Shown piece after piece: positions 39,981 through 48,028 of a stretch of 64,000 nucleotides of DNA. Numbering within the stretch: the stretch's first letter is position 1; each line of letters begins with the position of its first letter. The position numbers were made by a program, and so were the translations under genes. The DNA is from Roseateles aquatilis (lineage in GTDB: Bacteria; Pseudomonadota; Gammaproteobacteria; Burkholderiales; Burkholderiaceae_C). Under the pieces are notes generated by a model that searched no databases, was not told the DNA's origin, and saw only the letters and a program-made list of their open reading frames with translations. Location of the stretch: the NCBI RefSeq assembly GCF_002205645.1, contig NZ_NIOF01000010.1:124001-188000 (forward strand). The letters run 5' to 3'.

Positions 39981-41621
39981 TCACTTCCGCGTTGTCGCGT
40001 ACAGGCCATGGACGAAGCCGTGGAGTGCATCGCCTGCGATGACCCCGCCGGCAAATACCTCCAGGCTCTTGCCAGATGCCTTGCCGACTTTGGCTGCCAA
40101 GAGCCGCGTCGCTAGCCCCGCCGCGACCATCCACCCGGCAAGGGGGTTTCCAATCAGCAATCCAGTTGCGAGCAACACGCCGAGCTGCCGACGCGAACCT
40201 CCGACCAGCTGCAATAGCGCGCCAGGGATCGCCCAGACCAGCAGGTTCCTTGCGGTGTCGCCAGAGATCCCTGCCTTGATCGCGGCGACGTAGGCCGCGT
40301 TGATGGGTGCCGTCTGACCATTGGAAAAGAATGTCTGGTACGTGAGCGCGACAACAACGATGGCGACGCCAAAACCCACCATGCCAGCAATCGTCTGCTG
40401 CAGCCGTCCTTCACGCTCGAAAGCCCTGTCCGCACCTTCTCCGCGAAGGAGATACCCAGCCTTCAGGTCGTATCCCATGTCGGCAAATGCTGGACCAGTG
40501 GCAGCTGAGAATCCGGCGAGAACGACCAAGGCTTGCGGTGGCAGACCAAGAAGGATGCCAACCAGCAGCGTGATGAGCGCCACGGCAAACGCGGGGAACC
40601 AGCCGGCATGCATGGCGGCGATGCCCACGATGATCTCGTGCACGAAGGCTGCGAACGCTCCGTACAGGACAAAGAACGCCAGCATGCCGAGTGACATTCC
40701 CATGTACACGCCGGTCGCCAGGGCCAACACAACCATGATGAGCAGGTAGCCGATGGCGCCGAACCGAAGTGTTCTGCCAACAGGTGCGACAGGCTCTTCC
40801 GTTACGTCGCTACGGGGAGACGGTGAAGAGCGCTTGAAGACGAGGAACGTAACCTGCATTAGCGCAGTGACGCCGGCTCCCATCATCAAACCGTGTGGGA
40901 TGTATTGGCGCGCGAGGTCGATGTTCAGGTACGACAGGGCATATGACTTGACCAGCAAGCCCACGCCAAAGGCCGTCATCGCCGCCAGTCCGCCGATCAG
41001 CGCAACACCGAATGCTGCCATCGGCAGGGCACAGATTGAACCGACGACACCCACGGCCAGGCCGCCGAGCAGCAGACGGCCATCGCGCCCACCACTATCC
41101 CCGGCCTTGATGGCCTCTGCAGCTGCGACTCCCAGGGGCCAAGGGTTGCGAGCTGGGAAAATCTCGGAACCGAACAAGCGGTAGAGCAGCCATCCATCGA
41201 GCAGCATCGCCAGGCTGACGCCTATCAGCATTGGCGCCACCATCTCCGGGAGTCCGAACAGAAAGGGGATTCCGATTGGCAGGAACAAGCTGTTTGCTGC
41301 TCCGAAGGTCGCCGACGAGATGCTCGTTTGAGCCAGGTTCTGGGCGTGGGGCGAGCGGAACTCGCGAAACGCCTTCAGCGGTACCCGGGCAAGCGCCATC
41401 GCAGCCAGGGCGCCCACGAGCGACGTGCTCGGAGTAATACCGAGGCTCACAACCATGTGGATGCCGACGATCGCGCCGATGACGCTCAGCAGCACTGTCA
41501 GTACGAGGTTGGCAGGCGCCAGCGCTCTTGGATGAGCCTCATGGCTGGATGCTTCCGTGCGAACGCCAGCAGAGGCTGCCCTGCCCCCGGCATTCAGTTC
41601 CCGCTCCGCAAGGCGCTTCAC
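39981..41621 (-). CDS. OPT/YSL-family transporter
   Basis: The 546-residue protein is strongly hydrophobic with roughly 14-16 membrane helices. Family-typical blocks are SISSATFGAANSLFLPIGIP, YIPHGLMMGAG and the C-terminal ASGKSLEVFAGGVIAGDALH. OPT proteins import oligopeptides or metal chelates by proton symport. It has a GTG start at 41621 with GGGA seven bases upstream. It is the first gene of the cluster transcribed towards 35 kb, and the palindrome GGTTCCA-N5-TGGAACC lies just upstream. Together with the TonB receptor, it could bring one compound across both membranes. Confidence 0.88.
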   Translation of the reverse strand: MKRLAERELNAGGRAASAGVRTEASSHEAHPRALAPANLVLTVLLSVIGAIVGIHMVVSLGITPSTSLVGALAAMALARVPLKAFREFRSPHAQNLAQTSISSATFGAANSLFLPIGIPFLFGLPEMVAPMLIGVSLAMLLDGWLLYRLFGSEIFPARNPWPLGVAAAEAIKAGDSGGRDGRLLLGGLAVGVVGSICALPMAAFGVALIGGLAAMTAFGVGLLVKSYALSYLNIDLARQYIPHGLMMGAGVTALMQVTFLVFKRSSPSPRSDVTEEPVAPVGRTLRFGAIGYLLIMVVLALATGVYMGMSLGMLAFFVLYGAFAAFVHEIIVGIAAMHAGWFPAFAVALITLLVGILLGLPPQALVVLAGFSAATGPAFADMGYDLKAGYLLRGEGADRAFEREGRLQQTIAGMVGFGVAIVVVALTYQTFFSNGQTAPINAAYVAAIKAGISGDTARNLLVWAIPGALLQLVGGSRRQLGVLLATGLLIGNPLAGWMVAAGLATRLLAAKVGKASGKSLEVFAGGVIAGDALHGFVHGLYATTRK

Positions 41622-41639
41622 TTTTGGTCCCGTTTCGTT

Positions 41640-41658
41640 GGTTCCAAAATATGGAACC
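41640..41658. promoter_or_regulatory. palindrome GGTTCCA-N5-TGGAACC before the OPT operon
   Basis: Seven-base perfect arms separated by AAATA end 19 bases upstream of the OPT start codon; two GTTCAAT direct repeats follow at 41661 and 41674. IclR proteins typically bind short palindromes with TGGAA-like arms, and the IclR gene ends this cluster, so this is the probable operator. A similar partial element (GGTTCCTAGTTCC) lies upstream of the IclR gene itself near 35809. Confidence 0.6.
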
Positions 41659-42032
41659 TAGTTCAATAATGTTGTTCAATGCTAGTCGGCAGGATGGGCT
41701 TGTCAAGCGGGCTCACCCGCACGTTGTGTGCACACTGCAAGGCACGAGCATCCGCCTGAGCCTGGATAGTTGCGGCCATTCCACTGGAACTGGCGAGCTC
41801 CATTCGCATGGCTCCGCGAAGGCCGAATCGCGCAGGTCGATGGCGTCGGTCGAAAGAAAATACAGGCCCGGGATTGATTGCAGTCAATTTGCCTGCCCGT
41901 CGTTCGGACGAGTGCGGGGTACGGCGCCGGAGATGCCCTTTTTCATGAGCGAATCGACCTGACGGACCGGGCATGACGGGGGGCTCCCTGCGCATAAACT
42001 GTTGATCTATCGTCAACCTCCGGAGCGTCCTG
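41659..42032. other. intergenic region between the OPT operon and the H-NS gene
   Basis: The stretch of about 370 bases contains divergent promoters but no supportable gene. Besides the GTTCAAT repeats, a short inverted repeat ATTGA-N6-TCAAT lies at 41873-41888 and GTTGA-N7-TCAAC at 42001-42017, the latter 16 bases before the H-NS start codon. Confidence 0.4.
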
Positions 42033-42461
42033 ATGGCCAAAACCGTTGATCAGATTCGACAGCAAATCGCCAAGTTGCAGTTGCAAGAGCAGGCCTTGCT
42101 CGCGAAGGAGATCGATGGTGTTGTCGCGAAGATCAGGATTGCCGTCGCGCATTACGGTTTGACGCCGGAGCACATCTTTGGAGGCAAAGCCGCTTCCAAG
42201 ACAAAGGCAGCGCCTGGAAGAAAGACCCATGGAGTGAAAGCCGAGGCGCGCACGGGATCCAAGCCGTCGAAAGGTGCGATTGCCGGATCGACGCCCGCGA
42301 GGCACGCCAGCGTCCCCAGAGGCACGAAGCTGGCCGCCAAATACAAAGACGATGCCGGCAACAGCTGGACCGGCCGCGGTAGTCAGCCTCGCTGGCTGCG
42401 GGCAGCGATCGAATCGGGCAGGAGCCTGGAGGACTTCCTGATCCGCGGCATCCGGTCCTAG
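42033..42461 (+). CDS. H-NS family nucleoid-associated protein
   Basis: The 142-residue protein has an N-terminal coiled-coil oligomerisation segment (TVDQIRQQIAKLQLQEQALL), a basic Lys/Ala/Arg-rich linker and the C-terminal DNA-binding motif YKDDAGNSWTGRGSQPRWL typical of beta-proteobacterial H-NS proteins. It should silence AT-rich DNA, and the flanking region is less GC-rich than the rest of the window. H-NS genes often travel with acquired DNA. A GTTGA-N7-TCAAC repeat sits immediately upstream of its ribosome site (CCGGAG). Confidence 0.92.
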   Translation: MAKTVDQIRQQIAKLQLQEQALLAKEIDGVVAKIRIAVAHYGLTPEHIFGGKAASKTKAAPGRKTHGVKAEARTGSKPSKGAIAGSTPARHASVPRGTKLAAKYKDDAGNSWTGRGSQPRWLRAAIESGRSLEDFLIRGIRS

Positions 42462-42783
42462 GTCGGCTGAGCGCCGGCATGGATGGGCCTCGTCAGGCCG
42501 CTCCCCACCCCTCGCCACGGGAGACCTGACCGACCGCCGAGTTCTCGAGCCGCGGAGGCGAAACGGGCCGCTTCGTCTCTGGCCATCGATAGTCAATCCA
42601 TGGATCGACGACCTATCGATAAGGGCTCAGGGATTCGGCAGCGAAGAACGACTTGTGCGTTGATTCAATGTCAACGACGTTGTCGCTGCAGTCGTCGAAC
42701 ACATCGTGGAGGGTCCTGCCTTGCGGCCGATGGCATCGCGGCACAACGCTTGCCTGGATGTTTGAACCTTACAAGGAGTTCGA
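42462..42783. other. intergenic region before the cyclase-family gene
   Basis: No gene is supported in these 322 bases. An inverted repeat ATCGATAG (42585-42592) / CTATCGAT (42613-42620) with 20 bases between the arms is the clearest structure, about 165-200 bases before the cyclase-family start. It could be a binding site for one of the two nearby regulators (IclR at 43751, LysR at 44699), but there is no direct evidence. Confidence 0.4.
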
Positions 42784-43704
42784 ATGTCCAAAGAATCGTC
42801 TCTCCCCCCGTCAGCACAATCCGCGCCGAATGACGAGGCCTGGTATCCCTCCGCCTATGGCGCGAATGACGAGATCGGTGCCGTTAATCTGCTGGGGCCC
42901 TCCGTCGTGCTCGACGCAGTGAAGCTGGTCAAGACCGGAAAGGTGTATCCCCTGGCGGTGCCCATCGACAAGCACCTGCCAGCGTTTCGTCATCGCAGCT
43001 TCCACCTTTACAACATACAGCCCGGTCAGCAGGAGGGCGGCAGCAAGGGGCCGAACAAGTTCACATTCAACGACGAGCTGGTCGAAGGATGGACAGGCGT
43101 CGGCACGCAGCTCAACGGCATCGGGCACATCGGCATCGACAACGTCTACTACAACGGTCATCACGCCAAGGACTTCGTCACGGTCGAAGGGGTGACGAAG
43201 CTCGGCGTGGAGAAGGTGCCACCGATCGTCACGCGGGGCGTCGTGCTGGACATGGCCGAGTTTTATGGCGCCGACGTGGTCGATGACGACAAGGAATTCA
43301 GCGTCGCGGATCTCCAGGCGGTCTGCGAGAAACAGGGCATCGAGATTCGCAAGGGCGACGTGGTGCTCTTCAACACCGGGTGGCTCGGGTTGATCGGCAA
43401 GGAAAACGAGCGATTCCTGAGCGTCGAGCCCGGCATCGGCATGGAGGCGGCGCGATGGCTCGCGGATCGGGGCATCGTGGCCTTCGGCGGCGATACCTGG
43501 GCCTCCGAGATCTATCCGAACAAGACCGGCGAGGAGTTCCCGGTGAACCAGTTCATGCTCGCCAAGCGCGGCATCTACAACTTGGAGCTGATCGATACCC
43601 GTGCGCTGCTGCGCGACGGGATCCACGAGTTCCTGTTCGTGCTCGGCCACCCGCTGTACAAGGGGTCGACCCAGGTCAACGTCAACCCGGTCGCGTTGAC
43701 CTGA
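42784..43704 (+). CDS. cyclase family protein (kynurenine-formamidase-like hydrolase)
   Basis: The 306-residue protein belongs to the cyclase/KynB superfamily of metal-dependent hydrolases. The segment VGTQLNGIGHIGID replaces the usual HxGTHxDxPxH motif, with the metal-binding His kept in GHIG. KGDVVLFNTGWLG and VAFGGDTWASE are other conserved blocks. Members hydrolyse amides or esters of aromatic compounds such as formylkynurenine or isatin. AAGGAG precedes the ATG. It converges on an IclR regulator gene, the likely controller. Confidence 0.85.
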   Translation: MSKESSLPPSAQSAPNDEAWYPSAYGANDEIGAVNLLGPSVVLDAVKLVKTGKVYPLAVPIDKHLPAFRHRSFHLYNIQPGQQEGGSKGPNKFTFNDELVEGWTGVGTQLNGIGHIGIDNVYYNGHHAKDFVTVEGVTKLGVEKVPPIVTRGVVLDMAEFYGADVVDDDKEFSVADLQAVCEKQGIEIRKGDVVLFNTGWLGLIGKENERFLSVEPGIGMEAARWLADRGIVAFGGDTWASEIYPNKTGEEFPVNQFMLAKRGIYNLELIDTRALLRDGIHEFLFVLGHPLYKGSTQVNVNPVALT

Positions 43705-43750
43705 GCCGGGGTTCGCTGGCCACCGGCCCTGGACTTCGCGCACGGCGTGA

Positions 43751-44563
43751 TCAGGGCGGGTCGATCTCTTGCGAGACCTCGTCGGCGATCTGTCGCACGG
43801 CATCTGCCAGCGCCTTCTCATGCCTGATGCCTCGCGGATACAACGCGGCGATGGTGGCGATACCGATCGAGGCGACGGGATATCCTGACCGGTCGAGGAC
43901 GGGCGCGGCGATGCCGCTCACATGCGGAATGGTTTCGGCCTCGTCGTAGGCGAGCCGGGCCCGCATCACCTGTCGAAGCTCGTCACGCAATCGATCGCCA
44001 GACCCCGGGCTGGAATGCGCGACCTCTCGTGCGTCGATTCGCTCGAGAAGCAATTGCTGCTCCGGCAGCGGCAGGAACGCGAGGATCGCCTTGCCCACGG
44101 CGGAGGCATGCAGGGGCACCGAGTCCCCGGGGGGCTGCCGCACCGCAATGGCGCTGTCGGACGACACGCCATCCATCAGGACCACGCGGCCGTCCCTGAG
44201 CATGGCCAGGTGCGACGTCTGGTGAGTCATCTGCGTCAGCCGCAGAAGGTGGGGACGGGCCTTCGCGACGATCGTGTTCCCGGCCTTGAAGTTGCTCGAC
44301 CACATCAGCAGCCGGGTGCCGACGCTGAAAGTCTTGTCGCGAGGGTCGCGGTCCACCAGGCCGTGTTTCTGCAGTGTCGCCATGAAACGAGAGGCCGAGC
44401 TCTTGTCGATTCGGATCGAGTTGGCGATGTCCTGCAGCCGAAGCGGCTGCCCAGCCGTCACGACCAGATCGAGGATCTGAAGGCCTTTGTCGAACGAGCC
44501 GATCAACTGCTGCGGACGCTTCGCCTGCGCTGGCGCGGGAGCGGCGGTCGGAGGACTCTTCAA
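43751..44563 (-). CDS. IclR-family transcriptional regulator, TTG start
   Basis: The 270-residue protein has a winged helix (FDKGLQILDLVVTAGQPLRL, then IDKSSASRFMATLQKHG) and an IclR effector domain (about residues 95-265: LHASAVGKAILAFLPL and HVSGIAAPVLDRSGYP). The only usable start in the open frame is TTG at 44563, because the frame is closed upstream at 44597 and no ATG or GTG occurs before the helix-turn-helix. A short ATG-ACG-CCT-TGA mini-ORF overlaps the TTG. It probably regulates the convergent cyclase-family gene. Confidence 0.85.
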   Translation of the reverse strand: MKSPPTAAPAPAQAKRPQQLIGSFDKGLQILDLVVTAGQPLRLQDIANSIRIDKSSASRFMATLQKHGLVDRDPRDKTFSVGTRLLMWSSNFKAGNTIVAKARPHLLRLTQMTHQTSHLAMLRDGRVVLMDGVSSDSAIAVRQPPGDSVPLHASAVGKAILAFLPLPEQQLLLERIDAREVAHSSPGSGDRLRDELRQVMRARLAYDEAETIPHVSGIAAPVLDRSGYPVASIGIATIAALYPRGIRHEKALADAVRQIADEVSQEIDPP

Positions 44564-44571
44564 GGCGTCAT
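44560..44571 (-). promoter_or_regulatory. three-codon mini-ORF overlapping the IclR TTG start
   Basis: ATG-ACG-CCT-TGA runs out of frame into the TTG start codon, sharing TTG/TGA bases, with AGAGAG upstream. Ribosomes ending the mini-ORF would be placed at the TTG, giving coupled re-initiation. This is a layout seen in the sequence; its use is inferred. Confidence 0.3.
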
Positions 44572-44698
44572 CTCTCTTGCAATGCTGTCCAGACGATCAT
44601 GACCGTTTCAGCAAAGGACCACCTGTTTCCGAAGGCGAAAACACTTTCAACCGAGTCCGTAAGCTGATGACGACAGGACTGGCGCACTATCCCGAGAA

Positions 44699-45622
44699 CT
44701 ATCGTCCATCGATCCTCGGACACGAGGTGGAAAGCTTCTGGAAGTGCTGCAGCAGATGGGTCCACAGGCCGCGCACGAGGGGTCGCAAAATGCGCCGGTC
44801 GGCGCACATCATGAACAGGGGCGATTCTTCGGTTTCCCAGTCCGGGCACAGGCGGACGAGGGCACCGGTGTTGAGATCGGCGATCACGTCGATCTCGGAC
44901 TTGTACACGACCCCCTCGCCGGCGAGTGCGAGACGGCGGACGGCGTCTCCGTCATTCGATTGGAATCGACCGCTGACGTCGATGCTCAGTTGCTCCTCCC
45001 CGCGCCTGAAGGACCAGCGGTTGTGCATGCGGTCACCGAGCATGAAACAGAGGCAGTTGTGCTCGACGAGCGCCCCGGGCGTCAGCGGCGCCCCGTGCTT
45101 CTCGATGTAGCTCGGCGCGGCGCACAACACGCGTCGATTGGAGGACGCCAGTGGCAGCGCGATGAGGCTGGAGTCCGGGCACGCGCCGTAGCGCAGGGCG
45201 ACATCGACCTGGTCGCGGTACATCCCCACCAGATGGTCGGAGATATGCACCTTCACGTGGACGCCAGGATTGAGCCGTTGAAACTCGGCGATCCAGCCGA
45301 GCACCACGTTCCGTCCCAGGTCGGACGGCATCGCCAGGTTCACCGTGCCCGACAGCGCGTTCTGACCGACCTCCAGCTCCTCCACGGCGCTGACGATCGT
45401 GTCCAGCGCGGGTTCGCATGTGCTGAGGAACTGCTCGCCTTGCGGCGTGAGCCGCAGGCTGCGGGTCGAGCGGACGAACAAGGGGACGCCGATTTCGTCC
45501 TCGAGCCGCTGGATGGCCGCGCTCGCGGAGGCCGGGGTCAGGTCCAGAGAGCGAGCCGCCTCCGACAGACTCGTGCAGCGAGCCGCCCTGAAAAACAGCC
45601 GGAGGTCACTGAACGCCTTCAT
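44699..45622 (-). CDS. LysR-family transcriptional regulator
   Basis: The 307-residue protein has the LysR helix-turn-helix (SLSEAARSLDLTPASASAAI; FVRSTRSLRLTPQGEQFL) and a periplasmic-binding-protein-like effector domain. It is of the group regulating single nearby operons, often in transposed orientation. The divergent gene is a chemoreceptor about 600 bases away. It precedes the IclR gene on the same strand by 135 bases. The effector is unknown. Two palindromes lie between 45729 and 45771 in its promoter region. Confidence 0.9.
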   Translation of the reverse strand: MKAFSDLRLFFRAARCTSLSEAARSLDLTPASASAAIQRLEDEIGVPLFVRSTRSLRLTPQGEQFLSTCEPALDTIVSAVEELEVGQNALSGTVNLAMPSDLGRNVVLGWIAEFQRLNPGVHVKVHISDHLVGMYRDQVDVALRYGACPDSSLIALPLASSNRRVLCAAPSYIEKHGAPLTPGALVEHNCLCFMLGDRMHNRWSFRRGEEQLSIDVSGRFQSNDGDAVRRLALAGEGVVYKSEIDVIADLNTGALVRLCPDWETEESPLFMMCADRRILRPLVRGLWTHLLQHFQKLSTSCPRIDGR

Positions 45623-46226
45623 GAATCACCTTCTGGTCGAAACACTGCTCTGGAGGCGCTGGACGCAGTAGGGGCAATTGCGCCGAGCCTCGCTGCCTGA
45701 TGCTTCAAGTGAGTTTCCAAAAATCGTTGAAAGCGCTTTCTGGTGATTTTGACAAAGGGGTCTTTCGAAAGCCTGACAACTTGTCAGATACCTGGCCGGC
45801 GTCCGGCTGGAAATGGATTGTCGGCCCGATGCTCATACTTTCAAGATTGGTGGAATGGCCTTATCTCGTATGACAGCGCTGGACATGTGCGCGAACCAAC
45901 GAACGAGCGGCAGGCTCGATGCCTACTGCCCTCTGACCTTCCGGTGAAAGAGGCGGGTCAATCTTTCCACCCACTTTCAAACAGAACCGCAAGCAGCTTA
46001 TTCCGATCGCCGGTGGATCGACGGCGAACGTCGGTGCAAAGTGTCCCGATGTATATCTGATTGACACCCAGGGGGAGAAGCATCCTTCGCTGACCTGTAT
46101 CGGCGACGCGGTCGGAGGAGAGTCCGTCGCAGACGGTCGATGTCGCCACTCCGGCGACGTGGCCCGAGCGTGTGGACCCCGCGAATCGCGCGTCCAGCGA
46201 GGTATGCCGATAGCAGGAGGTCCGAG
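45623..46226. other. 604-base intergenic region between LysR and a chemoreceptor gene
   Basis: No convincing coding sequence is seen; the open frames there have no ribosome sites or family features. Two perfect palindromes, GAAAGCGCTTTC (45729-45740) and CTTTCGAAAG (45762-45771), sit about three helical turns apart, some 105-150 bases upstream of the LysR gene. The first is of the LacI/CcpA-operator type. The stretch is GC-poor compared with the surroundings and may contain decayed sequence. Confidence 0.45.
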
Positions 46227-47789
46227 ATGAAGAACCTGTCGATCCGCGGCAAGCTGCTGTTGACGTTTGCCGGGTTGGCATTCGTCGTCTTGCTTGTATC
46301 GCTCCTCTCCGTGAGGTCGCTGGCCAGCGCGAACGGCCGATTCACCGATCACGTCAAGGGGATAGGCAATCGAGCGGCCCTGGCCTCGCACGTGCGCACG
46401 GCCGTCGACCGCAGGGCCATCGCGGCCCGGAATCTCGTGCTGGTGAGCCAGCCGCGAGACCGTGACATGGAGCGGGCGCTGGTGCTTGCCGCGCATGCGG
46501 ACGTCGGCAGGTACCTGTCGGCGCTGAAGACCGCCACCGCGCAGGCCGGCCACGCGGACGCCACGGCGCTCGACCTGGTCGCGCGCATCGACAAGGTGGA
46601 GCAGTCATACGGTCCGGTGGCCCTGGACATCGTCGACCTGGCCTTGCGAGGGAAGAAGGAGGAGGCGATCGTCAAGATGAACGACGAGTGCCGCCCCCTG
46701 CTCGCGGCGCTGTCGCAAGCCACCGAGGACTTCGCGAAGTTCACCGCGGCGCATGAGGCGCGGCTGGTCCAGGAGGCCGAGTCGGCGTATGAGCTCCAGC
46801 GGGACGTGCTGATCGCGGCAAGTCTCGTGGCCGTGATCGCCGCGGCGGCCGCCGGCTGGCTCGTCACGCAATCCATCACCCAGTCGATGGCGCAGGCGGT
46901 CAAGGTCGCGGAGGCGGTCGCCGATGGGGACCTGACGGTGAAGGTGTCGTTGGCCCGGACCGACGAGGTGGGGAAGCTGTTTCGCGCGCTGTCGAGGATG
47001 AATGTCAGCCTGACGGAGATCGTCGCCCGCGTCCGCATGAACTCGGAAGGCATCGCCACTGCGTCCACGCAGATCGCGACCGGGAGCGCGGACCTCAGCC
47101 TGCGTACCGAGCAGCAGGCCAGTTCCCTTCAGCAGACGGCTTCCACGATGGATCAACTGTCCTCGACCGTCCGGCACACCGCGGCGAACGCCAGCCAGGC
47201 CGATCAGCTCGCCGTGGATGCCCGGGCCGTGGCCGACGAAGGCGGGGCCGTCGTCGCCCAGGTCGTGGACACCATGCGGCACATCAACGACAGCTCGCAG
47301 CGGATCGCAGAGATCATCTCCGTCATCGACAGCATCGCGTTCCAGACCAACATCCTGGCGCTGAATGCCGCCGTGGAGGCGGCGAGGGCGGGGGAGCACG
47401 GCCGCGGCTTCGCGGTCGTGGCGGAGGAGGTGCGCACGCTGGCGCGTCGAAGCGGAGAGGCCGCCAAGGAGATCGAGGGCTTGATCTCGCGAAGCGTGGA
47501 GCACGTGGGCCAGGGATCGAAGCTGGTCGAGCTGGCCGGGCAGACGATGCAAAGCATCGTCTCGTCCGTCAAGGGCGTGAGCGACATCGTGCGGGAGATC
47601 AGCACCGCGAGCGCCGAGCAGAGCGTGGGCGTCAGCCAGGTGGGCGGCTCCATCTCCAACCTGGACCAGGTCACGCAGCAGAACGCCGCGCTCGTGCAGC
47701 AGAGCGCCGTCGCGGCGGAGAGCCTGCGGCAACGCGCGGGCGGCCTGGTCGAGGCGGTGTCCGTCTTCAAGATCCTGCCGCAGGCCTAG
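46227..47789 (+). CDS. methyl-accepting chemotaxis protein
   Basis: The 520-residue receptor has an N-terminal membrane helix (LLLTFAGLAFVVLLVSLLSV), a periplasmic helical ligand-binding region of about 155 residues, a second helix (VLIAASLVAVIAAAAAGWLV), a HAMP domain and the cytoplasmic signalling coil. The hairpin tip [20 protein letters not shown] and following [18 protein letters not shown] are intact. The start follows a CAGGAGG site. It is the first of three receptors in this region; the ligand is unknown. Confidence 0.94.
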   Translation: MKNLSIRGKLLLTFAGLAFVVLLVSLLSVRSLASANGRFTDHVKGIGNRAALASHVRTAVDRRAIAARNLVLVSQPRDRDMERALVLAAHADVGRYLSALKTATAQAGHADATALDLVARIDKVEQSYGPVALDIVDLALRGKKEEAIVKMNDECRPLLAALSQATEDFAKFTAAHEARLVQEAESAYELQRDVLIAASLVAVIAAAAAGWLVTQSITQSMAQAVKVAEAVADGDLTVKVSLARTDEVGKLFRALSRMNVSLTEIVARVRMNSEGIATASTQIATGSADLSLRTEQQASSLQQTASTMDQLSSTVRHTAANASQADQLAVDARAVADEGGAVVAQVVDTMRHINDSSQRIAEIISVIDSIAFQTNILALNAAVEAARAGEHGRGFAVVAEEVRTLARRSGEAAKEIEGLISRSVEHVGQGSKLVELAGQTMQSIVSSVKGVSDIVREISTASAEQSVGVSQVGGSISNLDQVTQQNAALVQQSAVAAESLRQRAGGLVEAVSVFKILPQA

Positions 47790-47866
47790 GTCCTCCGTCG
47801 CCGCCGGCCGGTCGACGTCGTGCCGCCCAGGCCGGGCGACGGTCCGCCGATCTTCACGAAACCCTG

Positions 47867-47878
47867 GAAAGTGCTTTC
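47867..47878. promoter_or_regulatory. GAAAGTGCTTTC palindrome-like element
   Basis: Ten of twelve bases are symmetric. It matches the perfect GAAAGCGCTTTC at 45729 except for one base and lies about 150 bases upstream of the Ohr-like gene. A third variant, GAAAACACTTTC, is at 44637, before the IclR gene. A shared regulator is possible but unproved. Confidence 0.3.
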
Positions 47879-48028
47879 GACGATGGCGCCGAATCGGCGA
47901 CCTATCCATCAGGCAGAGTGTGACAAACGAGAGGGGCGCGTGTCCGACATGGCCAGATCCCGAATTGGGCTGGTGCCTCCGGAAGCTGGCCGTGTTGAAT
48001 GCATCGAAAGTTGGAAGAGGAGGGCTGG

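Noticed and set aside
45743..46060. 105-codon open frame in the LysR-chemoreceptor gap
   Set aside because: No ribosome site, no family features and non-coding-like composition.
46206..46213. Sigma-28 style -10 box GCCGATAG before the first chemoreceptor
   Set aside because: It overlaps the ribosome site and no TAAA-type -35 box stands about 15 bases upstream.
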